DNA from: VRUE01 sp963780815
GTDB lineage: Bacteria; Actinomycetota; Thermoleophilia; Solirubrobacterales; 70-9
Assembly (NCBI GenBank): GCA_963780815.1
Contig: CAWADG010000014.1
Span: 124,001-188,000, forward strand
Direction: 5' to 3'
Length of the DNA stretch: 64,000 nucleotides
Shown: positions 33,787 to 41,688 of the stretch, one piece after another
How the letters are laid out: each line of letters starts with the position of its first letter
Position numbering within the stretch: the first letter of the stretch is position 1
Notes under the pieces: model-generated
The model's database searches: none
What the model saw: only the letters and a program-made list of their open reading frames with translations
Told to the model about the DNA's origin: nothing
Made by a program: the position numbers and the translations under genes

Positions 33787-34329
33787 CTATTCGCCCTCGG
33801 ACCGCAGCGGCGTGCGCTCGATCGGGTCGGCGAGCAGCATCTCCTTGGTGAAGATCAGGTTCTCGCGGTCGTAGTCGGCCATCTCGTAGTCGTGGCCCAT
33901 CGTGATCGCGTCGAACGGGCAGGCGATCTCGCAGTAGCCGCAGAAGATGCAGCGCGAGAGGTTGATCTCGTAGACGGCGGCGTAGCGCTCGCCGGCGGAG
34001 ACGCGCTCGCCGGGGATGTTCTCGGCGGCGACGACGCGGATGCAGTCGGCCGGGCAGGCGGCGGCGCAGAGCGAGCAGCCGACGCATTTCTCGAGTCCGG
34101 TGTCCTCGAAGCGGTGCAGTTTGTGGCGGCCGCGAAAGCGCGGGTAGACCGGGGTCTTCTCCTCCGGATACTGGATCGTCAGCGGGCCCTCGATCAGCCG
34201 CGCCATCGTCGTCTTCAGCCCGCGCAGGGTCTCGCCGAAGGCGCGGTAGGCGCCGCCGACCCCGCCGGGCTCCGGCCCACGCTGGACCTCGACCACGTCC
34301 TGGTCATCCAGGTAGCGGAATTCAGCCAC
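33787..34329 (-). CDS. nuoI: NADH-quinone oxidoreductase subunit I (2 x 4Fe-4S)
   Basis: 180 aa. Ferredoxin-type motifs CVGCSLCAAACPADC and CIFCGYCEIACPFDAI ligate clusters N6a and N6b that pass electrons towards NuoB. The N-terminal helix (FGETLRGLKTTMARLIEG) anchors to the membrane arm. The GTG at 34329 (VAEFRYL) was chosen because GGGAGG lies 5 nt upstream; a GTG six codons earlier is less well placed. Its start overlaps the stop of the 37-aa ORF that fills the nuoH-nuoI gap. Confidence 0.95.
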   Translation of the reverse strand: MAEFRYLDDQDVVEVQRGPEPGGVGGAYRAFGETLRGLKTTMARLIEGPLTIQYPEEKTPVYPRFRGRHKLHRFEDTGLEKCVGCSLCAAACPADCIRVVAAENIPGERVSAGERYAAVYEINLSRCIFCGYCEIACPFDAITMGHDYEMADYDRENLIFTKEMLLADPIERTPLRSEGE

Positions 34330-34435
34330 GATGCCTCCCGAAGACACCCGCCGCCCCCGGACGGGGGAGCGAGTGCCAGTCCATCTCTATTTCTTCTGGC
34401 GCGAGCGAGAGCAGAGGAGGCGGCGGAATATTCAT
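34322..34435 (-). CDS. 37-aa ORF bridging nuoH and nuoI
   Basis: The ATG overlaps the nuoH stop (ATGA) and the TGA overlaps the nuoI start (GTGGCTGA), so it is positioned as a translational relay. The peptide opens MNIPPPPLLSLAPEE and ends LPRPGAAGVFGRHRG. The region is a copy of the GCCGCC palindromic element. The related copy in nuoF also encodes a run of small residues, then MD and LPRPGAA. No family known; it may be only a by-product of the element. Confidence 0.4.
   Translation of the reverse strand: MNIPPPPLLSLAPEEIEMDWHSLPRPGAAGVFGRHRG
34350..34424. repeat. GCCGCC...GGCGGC palindromic element, copy 2
   Basis: Left arm GCCGCCCCCGGACGGGGGAG (from 34350) and right arm GAGCAGAGGAGGCGGC (to 34424) are shared with the nuoF copy. 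The centre of about 38 nt differs. It fills the only sizable gap between nuoH and nuoI. Confidence 0.7.
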
Positions 34436-35430
34436 GTGGTCACCACCAGCACTGCGGTGACGAGCATGTTCAGCGTCGCCAGCGGCAGCAGCACCTTCCA
34501 GCCGAGGCTCATCAGCTGGTCGTAGCGCAGGCGCGGCAGCGTCGCCCGCACCCAGATGAAGACGAAGATCAGGCAGAGGATCTTGACCAGCATCCAGATC
34601 GGGTCGAGGAAGCCCGGGCCAGGCCCCATCCAACCGCCGAGGAAGATCGCCGCGGCGATCCCCGAGACGACGAAGATCTCCATGTATTCGACCAGGAGGA
34701 AGCTGCCGAACCGCATCCCGCCGTACTCGGTCATGAATCCCTGGACGAGTTCGGCGTCGGCCTCCGGCATGTCGAACGGGGTCCGGTTGGTCTCAGCGAA
34801 GCCGGCCAGCATGAAGATCAGGAACCCGACGAACTGGGGGACGATGTACCAGATCTTGCCCTGGGCCTCGACCAGATCGACGAGCGAGAGCGAGCCGCCC
34901 ATGATGATCGCGCCGAGCAGGGCGAGGCCCATCGCGACCTCGTAGGAGATCAGCTGGGCGGCGCCGCGCATCGCGCCGAGCAGGCTGTATTTCGAGCCCG
35001 AGGCCCAGCCGCCGAGGAGGACACCGTAGAACGCGATCGAGCCGACTGCGAAGAAGTAGAGGATCCCGATTGGGACGTCGATCCCGTAGAGGCCGACGCC
35101 GTCCTGGACGTTGCCCCAGGGGATGATCGCCAGCGCCAGGACGCCGGATAGGACCGGCAGCAGCGGCCCGAGCACGAACAGGGTCGGGATCGCGTTGCGA
35201 GGCATGAAGGCCTCCTTGCTGAGCAGCTTGCCGACGTCGGCGAGCGGCTGCAGGATCCCGAACGGGCCGACCCGGTTGGGGCCGTAGCGGTGCTGGAAGC
35301 GGCCGATCAGCTTCCGCTCGACCACCGTCATGATTGGCAGGATCGCGAACACGATGCCGAAGATCACCAGTGACTTGACGACCATGATCCAGCCGGCTTC
35401 GACGAAGGTCGTGTCGGCGATCGAGATCAC
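34432..35430 (-). CDS. nuoH: NADH-quinone oxidoreductase subunit H
   Basis: 332 aa, eight TM helices, forms the quinone chamber with NuoB/NuoD. Conserved ERKLIGRFQHRYGPNRVGPFGILQPLADVGKLLSKE (first cytoplasmic loop), FAETNRTPFDMPEADAELVQGF with the acidic residues of the quinone site, and EYGGMRFGSFLLVEY. The start overlaps the nuoG stop (ATGA-type). Confidence 0.97.
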   Translation of the reverse strand: MISIADTTFVEAGWIMVVKSLVIFGIVFAILPIMTVVERKLIGRFQHRYGPNRVGPFGILQPLADVGKLLSKEAFMPRNAIPTLFVLGPLLPVLSGVLALAIIPWGNVQDGVGLYGIDVPIGILYFFAVGSIAFYGVLLGGWASGSKYSLLGAMRGAAQLISYEVAMGLALLGAIIMGGSLSLVDLVEAQGKIWYIVPQFVGFLIFMLAGFAETNRTPFDMPEADAELVQGFMTEYGGMRFGSFLLVEYMEIFVVSGIAAAIFLGGWMGPGPGFLDPIWMLVKILCLIFVFIWVRATLPRLRYDQLMSLGWKVLLPLATLNMLVTAVLVVTT

Positions 35431-37844
35431 GCGCCCGCCTTCTCGATCCTGACCGAGACCGGGCCGCCGTTCAGCAGCGCGTTCGCGTTGCCGTCGGCCG
35501 TGCCCTCGATAAGGAAGCAGACGCCCTCGGAGACCCGTTCCTTGATGTCGACCAGGGCGCGGACGCTCGTCCCGTTCTCGCCGACCCGGACCTTGTCACC
35601 GTGCTTGAGCCCGAGCCGCTCGGCATCCGACACCGAGATCTCGACCCGCTGCCGCGGCTCGAGGAACCTCAACGGCGGATTCAGTTCGGTGATCGGCCCC
35701 ACCCACAGATCTCTGTAGGTCCCGAGTGCAAGGGCGTCCTCGGAGTTGGAAGGAGCTGATGGCGCCGACTCGCCGGAAGACTGTGCTTTCGCCGAGGCGG
35801 TGCCATCAGCTCCACCCGGCTTGGGGAGCGCATCTGCCGCGTCGCGCTCCTGCCAGCGGATGCCCCGACCGCCGATATCCGCATCTGTGATCCCCGCGTA
35901 GAAGGACACGGCCTCAGTCAGGGCGGCGAACGCGGTGGGCTGGGATGAGACGCCAGTGTCGTGTCCGAGTGCCAGCGAGATCTCGGCGAGGACCCCCCAA
36001 TTGGGTCGGATGTCTCCCGGCCGCGAGGCACTCGGCCGCACTCGCTGGAGGCGGCCGTCGGGGTGGGTGACCGTACCGTCCTTCTCGGCGTGGGTCTCGA
36101 CCGGGAGGACGACGTCGGCCATCGCCGCCGTCTGGTTCTCGAAGGTCGAGAAGACGACGAGGTGATCGGCGGCCGCGAGGGCGCGTTTCCACCCCTCGGT
36201 GTCGGGGAAGTCGCGGAGCGGGTCGACCCCGAACAGGACCAGCGACTTCAGCTCGCCCGATTCGAGCCCCTCGCGGATCGCCTCCGTGTCTCTGCCGGTG
36301 TCTGTCTCGACAAGGCCCGGACGGGCGTCGGGCAGACAGCCCGCCTCACGCAGGCCGCGGGCGTTGGCCAGCTCCGGCACTTCGAGCAGCCCCGAGCCCT
36401 CCTTCTCGGCCAGCCCGAGCAGGTCGGCCACCCCGAGCAGGCCGTCGGGCCGGCCGCCCCAGACGATGACGATGCTCTCAGCCCCACGGAGCGCCTCAGC
36501 GATCGGGGAAGCCTCGTTGTCGGCATCGTGTCGGAGCGCCTCCTCCAGGTCCGCGAGGAAGCCGGCGGAGTCGCCGGGCGTGTAGCGGGCTACGGCGCCC
36601 GCGCCGCCGTCGAGCGCGGTCGGCCGGTCCGTCGCCACCGCGAGCCGGGTGCCGTTGCGACGGATCGCCTTGCGGATCCGCAGGTCGAGGATCGGCGACG
36701 TGTGCAGTGGGTCGGTGCCGATGATGAGGACGGCGTCGGCGTCGTCGATGTCGCGAACCCGGGCCGAGATCGTCGGATCGGCGAGGCGGAGGATGACGTC
36801 GCGCGAGGGACCGCGTGAGACTCGCGAGTCGATGTGGGGCGAGCCGAGCGCCTCGCGCAGGATCCGCTGGACCAGGTAGCTCTCCTCGTTCGAGGCGTCG
36901 CCTACGATCGCGGCGGTCGCAGCCCCGCCGGCATTCAATCCGGCCGCGGCTTTCTCGATCGCCTCGGCCCACTCGACCCCGCCCCTGCCGCGTAGCGACG
37001 GGCCGGTGACGCGCTCCTCGGCGCCGAACATCTCGAACCCGTAGCGGCCGCGGTCGCAGAGCCAGCCATCGTCGACGTCCGGGTTGTCGCGGGCGACGAC
37101 CCGCTTCACCTCCTCGTCGCGGATCGTGAAGCTGACGTTGCACTGGCTCGGGCAGAGGGTGCAGACCGAGCCCGAGTTCTCGATGTCCCAGGGGCGGGCG
37201 CGGAACCGGTAGGTGTAGCTGGTCAGCGCCCCGACCGGGCAGAGGTCGGTGATGTTGCCGTGGAACGGTGCGATGTAGGGGCGGTCGTCGAAGGTGCCGA
37301 CGAAGCTGCGGTCGCCGCGCTCGAGCAGCTGCAGCTGCTCATCCTCGGCGACCTCCTGGCTGAAGCGGACGCAGCGATAGCAGAGGATGCACCGCTCGCG
37401 GTCGATCGCGACCAGCGGCGAGAGCTCGACCGGCTTCTGGAAGTGCCGCTTGTCGTCGATGAACCGGGTCTTGCCCGGCCCCCAGCCCATCGTGATGTCC
37501 TGGAGCGGGCATTCGCCGCCTTTGTCGCACACCGGGCAGTCGAGCGGGTGGTTGACGAGGAGGAACTCGACGACCGCGCTCTGCGCGTGTTTGACCTGGT
37601 CGGTGCGGGTGTGGACGACCATCCCGTCGCGGACCGGCGTCGAGCAGGAGGTCTGCAGTTTCGGGATCCCCTCGATCTCGACCAGGCACATCCGGCAGGC
37701 CCCGACCGGCTCGCCGAGCTTCGGCTCGTAACAGAAGACCGGGATCTCGACGTCGCCCTGCTTCGCCGCATCGTGGAGCATTTCGCCCTCGTTCGCGGTC
37801 ACCTCGCGCCCGTCGATGATCAAGGTCACCTGGTCGACGCTCAT
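35427..37844 (-). CDS. nuoG: NADH-quinone oxidoreductase subunit G
   Basis: 805 aa. N-terminal ferredoxin-like domain with 2Fe-2S ligands (PVFCYEPKLGEPVGACRMCLVEIEG), HPLDCPVCDKGGECPLQD, a CILCYRCVRFSQE 4Fe-4S set, and CTLCPSQCNVSF for the extra cluster. A molybdopterin-oxidoreductase-like domain without cofactor follows, and a C-terminal beta domain (RLGLKHGDKVRVGENG). Between the last two is a 30-residue Ser/Ala/Gly stretch (around AKAQSSGESAPSAPSN) encoded by a 12-bp inverted repeat with a 38-nt loop, which looks inserted. The ATG overlaps the nuoF stop. Confidence 0.96.
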   Translation of the reverse strand: MSVDQVTLIIDGREVTANEGEMLHDAAKQGDVEIPVFCYEPKLGEPVGACRMCLVEIEGIPKLQTSCSTPVRDGMVVHTRTDQVKHAQSAVVEFLLVNHPLDCPVCDKGGECPLQDITMGWGPGKTRFIDDKRHFQKPVELSPLVAIDRERCILCYRCVRFSQEVAEDEQLQLLERGDRSFVGTFDDRPYIAPFHGNITDLCPVGALTSYTYRFRARPWDIENSGSVCTLCPSQCNVSFTIRDEEVKRVVARDNPDVDDGWLCDRGRYGFEMFGAEERVTGPSLRGRGGVEWAEAIEKAAAGLNAGGAATAAIVGDASNEESYLVQRILREALGSPHIDSRVSRGPSRDVILRLADPTISARVRDIDDADAVLIIGTDPLHTSPILDLRIRKAIRRNGTRLAVATDRPTALDGGAGAVARYTPGDSAGFLADLEEALRHDADNEASPIAEALRGAESIVIVWGGRPDGLLGVADLLGLAEKEGSGLLEVPELANARGLREAGCLPDARPGLVETDTGRDTEAIREGLESGELKSLVLFGVDPLRDFPDTEGWKRALAAADHLVVFSTFENQTAAMADVVLPVETHAEKDGTVTHPDGRLQRVRPSASRPGDIRPNWGVLAEISLALGHDTGVSSQPTAFAALTEAVSFYAGITDADIGGRGIRWQERDAADALPKPGGADGTASAKAQSSGESAPSAPSNSEDALALGTYRDLWVGPITELNPPLRFLEPRQRVEISVSDAERLGLKHGDKVRVGENGTSVRALVDIKERVSEGVCFLIEGTADGNANALLNGGPVSVRIEKAGA
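35752..35813. repeat. Inverted repeat inside nuoG
   Basis: Perfect 12-bp arms GGAGCTGATGGC (35752-35763) and GCCATCAGCTCC (35802-35813). The segment is in frame and encodes low-complexity residues at a domain boundary of NuoG. No homology to the GCCGCC element is obvious. Confidence 0.65.
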
Positions 37845-39193
37845 ATGGCGCTCCCCCCGACTTGCGCTGTGGCGGCCGCCCCCGGACGCGGGAGCCCGGC
37901 CGGATCCATATCTGAATTCTCCGGCTGGGCGGGAGCAGAGGAGGCGGCCGCAATTGTTTCCTCGAACTCATCGCGGAACTTGCGGACCATCGCCCCGACC
38001 GGCATCGCCATGGAGTCGCCGAGGACGCAGAGGCAGTGGCCGATGATGTTCTCCTGGACCGAGGCGACGATGTCGAGGTCCATCGGCGTCGCCTCGCCGC
38101 GCACGACCCGTTCCAGCATCTTCACCGTCCAGTTGGTCCCCTCGCGGCAGGGCGTGCACTTGCCGCAGGACTCGTGGTGGTAGAAGCGCGCCGTCCGCAG
38201 CGCCATGTGGGGGATCGAGACCCTGTCGTCGGCGACGATGATCGAGCCCGAGCCGAGCATCGAGCCGGCGTCCGCCATCGCCTCGAAGGAGTAGGGGAGG
38301 TCGAGCCCTTCCGCGGCGGTGAGGACCGGGGAGGAGGAGCCGCCCGGGTAGAGCGCCTTCACCTCGCGTCCCTCGGCCGGCCCTCCGGCGAGGTCGTAGA
38401 TCAGCTCCCGGGTCGGGATCCCGAGCTCGACCTCGTAGTTGCCGGGGCGCTGGACGCAGCCGGAGACCGAGACCACCTTCGTCCCCGGCGACTGCTCGGT
38501 CCCGAACCCCTTGAACCAATCGGCGCCGTGGGCGACGATCCGCGGCACGTTGGAGAGCGTCTCGACGTTGTTGATCAGGGTCGGCCCCCCGTAGAGGCCC
38601 TGGACCGCCGGGAACGGAGGCTTCAGGCGCGGATTGCCGCGCTTGCCCTCGAGCGCGTCGAGCAGCGCCGTCTCCTCGCCGCAGATGTAGGCGCCGGCGC
38701 CGCGGTGGAGGACAAGCTCGAGGTCGCGACGGCTACCGAGGATGTCCTTCCCGAGGTAGCCGCCCTCATACGCTTCGGCGACCGCCCCCTCGAGGATGTC
38801 GCCCTGGAGGTCGTACTCGCCGCGGATGAAGATGAACGCGTGCGAGGCTTCGGCGGCGATCGCGGCGATCGCGATCCCCTCGATCAGCTGGTGAGGGTTG
38901 CGCTGCATCAGCTCGCGGTCCTTGAAGGCCCCCGGCTCGGACTCGTCGGCGTTGCAGCAGAGGTACTTCGCCATTTCCCCGCGCGGCAGGAACGAGGCCT
39001 TTTTCCCCATCGAGAAGCCCGCGCCGCCGCGGCCGCGCAGCCCCGAGTCTTCGAGCTCCCTCAGCACTTCGTCGGCCTCCATCTCGCGGTAGGCCCGGGC
39101 CAGGGTCTCGTAGCCGCCGTAGCCCCTGTAGCCCTCGAGCGTCCGAAGCTTCGGGTCCTCGGCGTGCTCGAGCAGGATGCGCGTCTCAGGCAT
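37841..39193 (-). CDS. nuoF: NADH-quinone oxidoreductase subunit F (NADH/FMN site)
   Basis: 450 aa. NADH- and FMN-binding GLRGRGGAGFSMGKKASF and CNADESEPGAFKDR, and 4Fe-4S N3 ligands ESCGKCTPCREG plus CLCVLGDS. The last roughly 37 residues (after KFRDEFEETIAAASSAP) exceed the usual end. They are encoded by a copy of the GCCGCC palindromic element that runs into the nuoG start. The ATG at 39193 overlaps the stop of a 21-aa upstream ORF. Confidence 0.96.
   Translation of the reverse strand: MPETRILLEHAEDPKLRTLEGYRGYGGYETLARAYREMEADEVLRELEDSGLRGRGGAGFSMGKKASFLPRGEMAKYLCCNADESEPGAFKDRELMQRNPHQLIEGIAIAAIAAEASHAFIFIRGEYDLQGDILEGAVAEAYEGGYLGKDILGSRRDLELVLHRGAGAYICGEETALLDALEGKRGNPRLKPPFPAVQGLYGGPTLINNVETLSNVPRIVAHGADWFKGFGTEQSPGTKVVSVSGCVQRPGNYEVELGIPTRELIYDLAGGPAEGREVKALYPGGSSSPVLTAAEGLDLPYSFEAMADAGSMLGSGSIIVADDRVSIPHMALRTARFYHHESCGKCTPCREGTNWTVKMLERVVRGEATPMDLDIVASVQENIIGHCLCVLGDSMAMPVGAMVRKFRDEFEETIAAASSAPAQPENSDMDPAGLPRPGAAATAQVGGSAI
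37871..37952. repeat. GCCGCC...GGCGGC palindromic element, copy 1 (in nuoF 3' end)
   Basis: Left arm GGCGGCCGCCCCCGGACGCG and right arm GAGCAGAGGAGGCGGCCGCA enclose a centre of about 40 nt. It is translated in frame as the NuoF tail. Shares at least GCCGCCCCCGGACG and GCAGAGGAGGCGGC with copy 2. Confidence 0.7.
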
Positions 39194-39251
39194 GTATTGC
39201 CCGCCTCCGCCCGCCTACGTAATGGTTCGCGCTTCGTTCGCTCGCGTTCAT
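39186..39251 (-). CDS. 21-aa ORF between nuoE and nuoF
   Basis: ATG at 39251, peptide beginning MNASERSANHYVGG, TGA overlapping the nuoF ATG (ATGCCTGA). It sits in the 80-nt nuoE-nuoF gap, which also contains GAGCGAGCGAGG and GCGAGCGAACGAAGCG runs. It has the same stop-start geometry as the MSAE mini-ORFs but no promoter of its own. Coupling role inferred. Confidence 0.3.
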   Translation of the reverse strand: MNASERSANHYVGGRRRAIHA

Positions 39252-39273
39252 CGTCACTGGAGGCCTCGCTCGC

Positions 39274-39903
39274 TCACTCCGCGCTCCCAGCCGCGTCCGG
39301 GGCGGGCGGGGCGTCGCCGGCGAGCGGTCGCTTCTCGAGCGCCTTCTCGGGCAGGACATCGCCGCCGGCGAGCAGCTGCTCGATCGCCGTCGCAGCCTCG
39401 CCCCTCTCGAGCGGGCCGAAGTAGCGCTCGTCGATCGAGGCCATCGGCGCGATGTCGCAGGCGCCGAGGCACTCGAACCCGGTCACGAAGACGTCCCTGC
39501 CATCGGCCGCGGCACGGAACGCCTCGAGATGCTCGTCGCCGCCACGCATCCAGCAGCTGATGTTGGTGCAGACCGCGACCTTGTGGGTCTCGACCGCCTC
39601 GGTGTGGAGAAGGTCGTAGAAGCTCGCCACCGACTCGAGGAAGGCGGGCGTGACCCGCATCACCGCCGCCGCCTGGCGGATCCCGTCCGGCGTGCACCAG
39701 CCGTAGCGCCGCTGGACCTCCCAGAGCGCCGGGATCGAGGCCGATTTGCGGTCGGGGTAGCGGCTCATCAGCTCCTCTATCCGCTCCTGCATCTCGGGCG
39801 GGCAGTCGACTTCATGCAGCTCCGGGATCTCCTCCGGCGAGCGGTCGGGGACGCGCCCCTCCGTCAGCGCCGGATCGACCGGCGTGCCGCCATTCCCGCT
39901 CAC
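39274..39903 (-). CDS. nuoE: NADH-quinone oxidoreductase subunit E (2Fe-2S)
   Basis: 209 aa thioredoxin-like subunit carrying cluster N1a: CTNISCWMRGG and ECLGACDIAPM supply the four cysteines. The N-terminal helical domain has ELMSRYPDRKSASIPALWEVQRRYGW. The C-terminus is a Pro/Ala-rich tail (RPLAGDAPPAPDAAGS). ATGA-type overlap with nuoD. Confidence 0.95.
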   Translation of the reverse strand: MSGNGGTPVDPALTEGRVPDRSPEEIPELHEVDCPPEMQERIEELMSRYPDRKSASIPALWEVQRRYGWCTPDGIRQAAAVMRVTPAFLESVASFYDLLHTEAVETHKVAVCTNISCWMRGGDEHLEAFRAAADGRDVFVTGFECLGACDIAPMASIDERYFGPLERGEAATAIEQLLAGGDVLPEKALEKRPLAGDAPPAPDAAGSAE

Positions 39904-41165
39904 CTGTCAACACCCCCGAGGATCGGGTCGAGCATCCCGAGGCTGCAGATCATGTCGGCGACGTAGCCGTCGACGGACATGTCCCTGAACGCCTGCAGGT
40001 TGACGAAGCTCGGGTCGCGGATGTGGACGCGGGCGGGCTTGGAGGAGCCGTCGGCGAGGACGTAGCAGCCGAGCTCGCCTCGCGGCGACTCGATCGCGTA
40101 GTAGATCTCACCCGGGTCGACCCGGTAGCCCTCGGTGACGAGCTTGAAATGGTGGATCAGCGACTCCATCGACGTCGAGAGCTCCGAGCGCGGCGGCAGC
40201 ACGTACTTGCGGTCATCGGCGATGAACGGTCCCTCGGGCAGCCCGTCGAGCGCCTGCTCGATGATCCGCACCGACTCGACCATCTCGGCGAGCCGCACCC
40301 GGTAGCGGTCGTAGTTGTCGCCGACCGTCCCGACCGGGACCTTGAACTCGACGTCGGGGTAGGCGAGGTAGTCGAACGCCTTGCGCAGGTCCCAGGGCTC
40401 GCCCGCGGCGCGCAGCAGCGGCCCGGTGACGCCGAGCTCCAGCAGCCGCTCGCGGGAGACGATTCCGACCCCCTTCGTCCGCGAGAGGAAGACCTCGTTG
40501 CGGTCGAGCAGGGCCTCGTACTGGCCGACGCGGATCGGCATGTCGGCGATGAACTCGCGCAGCTTCTCCTCGAACCCGCGCGGGATGTCCTCGATCACGC
40601 CGCCGACCTGGAAATAGCGGGTGTGCATCCGCTGCCCGGTCGCCATCTCGAACAGGTCGAGGATCCGGTCGCGGTCCCGGAAGCAGTACCAGAGCATCGA
40701 GATCGCGCCGAGGTCGAGCGCGGTCGTCCCCAGCCAGACCAGGTGCGAGTGGATCCGGTTGAGCTCGAGGAAGATCGTCCGCAGGTACTTGGCCCGCGGC
40801 GGGATCTCGAGCTCGACCAGCCGCTCGACCGCGCCGCAGAAGGCCTCCATCTGGAAGAAGTAGGAGACGTAGTCCATCCGCTCGACGAAGGGGATGACCT
40901 TCCAGTAGCTCTCGTCCTCGCAGGACTTTTCGATCCCGGTGTGGACGTACCCGATTACCGGCCGCAGCTCCCGCACTACCTCGCCGTCGAGGTCGACGAC
41001 CAGCCGCAGCACCCCATGGGTAGCCGGATGGTGCGGCCCGATGTTGATGGTCATTAACTCCGAACTCGTCAGCGGAGAACCAGATATGGACGCCGACGAG
41101 TTCGGAGTCGAATCACTCCGCCCATGGCCTTCGGCCATATGCGGGTTAGTGGTTTGCTCAGCCAT
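39900..41165 (-). CDS. nuoD: NADH-quinone oxidoreductase subunit D (49 kDa)
   Basis: 421 aa. Core begins MTINIGPHHPATHGVLRL, the loop lining the quinone site; also EDESYWKVIPFVERMDYVS, RIHSHLVWLGT and SPRGELGCYVLADGSSKPARVHIRDPSF. A 37-residue Ser/Thr/Pro-rich N-terminal extension precedes the core and is encoded by sequence with a 14-bp inverted repeat. The ATG at 41165 overlaps the nuoC stop, which favours it. The alternative ATG at 41054 would give a family-typical N-terminus. Confidence 0.95.
   Translation of the reverse strand: MAEQTTNPHMAEGHGRSDSTPNSSASISGSPLTSSELMTINIGPHHPATHGVLRLVVDLDGEVVRELRPVIGYVHTGIEKSCEDESYWKVIPFVERMDYVSYFFQMEAFCGAVERLVELEIPPRAKYLRTIFLELNRIHSHLVWLGTTALDLGAISMLWYCFRDRDRILDLFEMATGQRMHTRYFQVGGVIEDIPRGFEEKLREFIADMPIRVGQYEALLDRNEVFLSRTKGVGIVSRERLLELGVTGPLLRAAGEPWDLRKAFDYLAYPDVEFKVPVGTVGDNYDRYRVRLAEMVESVRIIEQALDGLPEGPFIADDRKYVLPPRSELSTSMESLIHHFKLVTEGYRVDPGEIYYAIESPRGELGCYVLADGSSKPARVHIRDPSFVNLQAFRDMSVDGYVADMICSLGMLDPILGGVDR
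41057..41138. repeat. Inverted repeats at the nuoC/nuoD junction
   Basis: Perfect 14-bp arms ACTCCGAACTCGTC (41057-41070) and GACGAGTTCGGAGT (41095-41108), loop 24 nt, then a second small hairpin ATGGCC-TTC-GGCCAT (41124-41138). They lie in the extended N-terminal coding part of nuoD, or in its leader if translation begins at 41054. Confidence 0.65.
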
Positions 41166-41688
41166 ATCGCCGCTCGTTGTAGGTGAAGGTCACCGGCTCG
41201 CCGCCGATCGGGAAGTCGCGCCGCTGGGGCCAGCCGACGTAGTCGTCGGGGAGCAGGATCCGGGTCAGGTCCGGGTGGCCGCGGAAGACGATCCCGAAGA
41301 AGTCGTACGCCTCACGCTCCTGGAAGTTCGCGGTCGGGAAGAGCTCCACACAAGAGTCAATTTCGGGCAACGCTTCGGACCCGTTCGACGCTGCCGGGTC
41401 ATGCAGCATCGCCTTGACCCGCAGGCGCTCGACCCGGTCGCGGTTGATCAGCTCGTAATGGACGCCGAAGCGTGGTTCGGCCGGCAGGTAGTCGGCGACG
41501 TGGAGGCTGGAGAGGAAGTCGTATTCCTGCCCCGGCGACTCGCGCAGCCAGCTCAGCACGGCGAGGATCTGGGCCGGATCGACGACCAGCGTCGCCGAGC
41601 CGTGGTCGAAGCCGGTGTCGAGCACCGCGCCGGGGTTTCCCTGCTCGACGTCGCCCCGGATCAGCTCGAGCCCGGGTGCGTCAGGCAT
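41158..41688 (-). CDS. nuoC: NADH-quinone oxidoreductase subunit C (30 kDa)
   Basis: 176 aa. Typical SPGQEYDFLSSLHVADYLP, then PTANFQEREAYDFFGIVFRGHPDLTRILLPDDYVGWPQRRDFP. About 12 extra residues (near DPAASNGSEALPEIDS) separate the strand before the PTANF motif, another possible small in-frame insertion. The start overlaps nuoB by 8 nt. Confidence 0.95.
   Translation of the reverse strand: MPDAPGLELIRGDVEQGNPGAVLDTGFDHGSATLVVDPAQILAVLSWLRESPGQEYDFLSSLHVADYLPAEPRFGVHYELINRDRVERLRVKAMLHDPAASNGSEALPEIDSCVELFPTANFQEREAYDFFGIVFRGHPDLTRILLPDDYVGWPQRRDFPIGGEPVTFTYNERRYG

Noticed and set aside
39186..39300. MSAE-type leader before nuoF
   Set aside because: Its peptide (MNASERSA...) is only loosely similar and it lies inside the operon without a promoter; kept as a low-confidence coupling ORF, not as part of the MSAE set.
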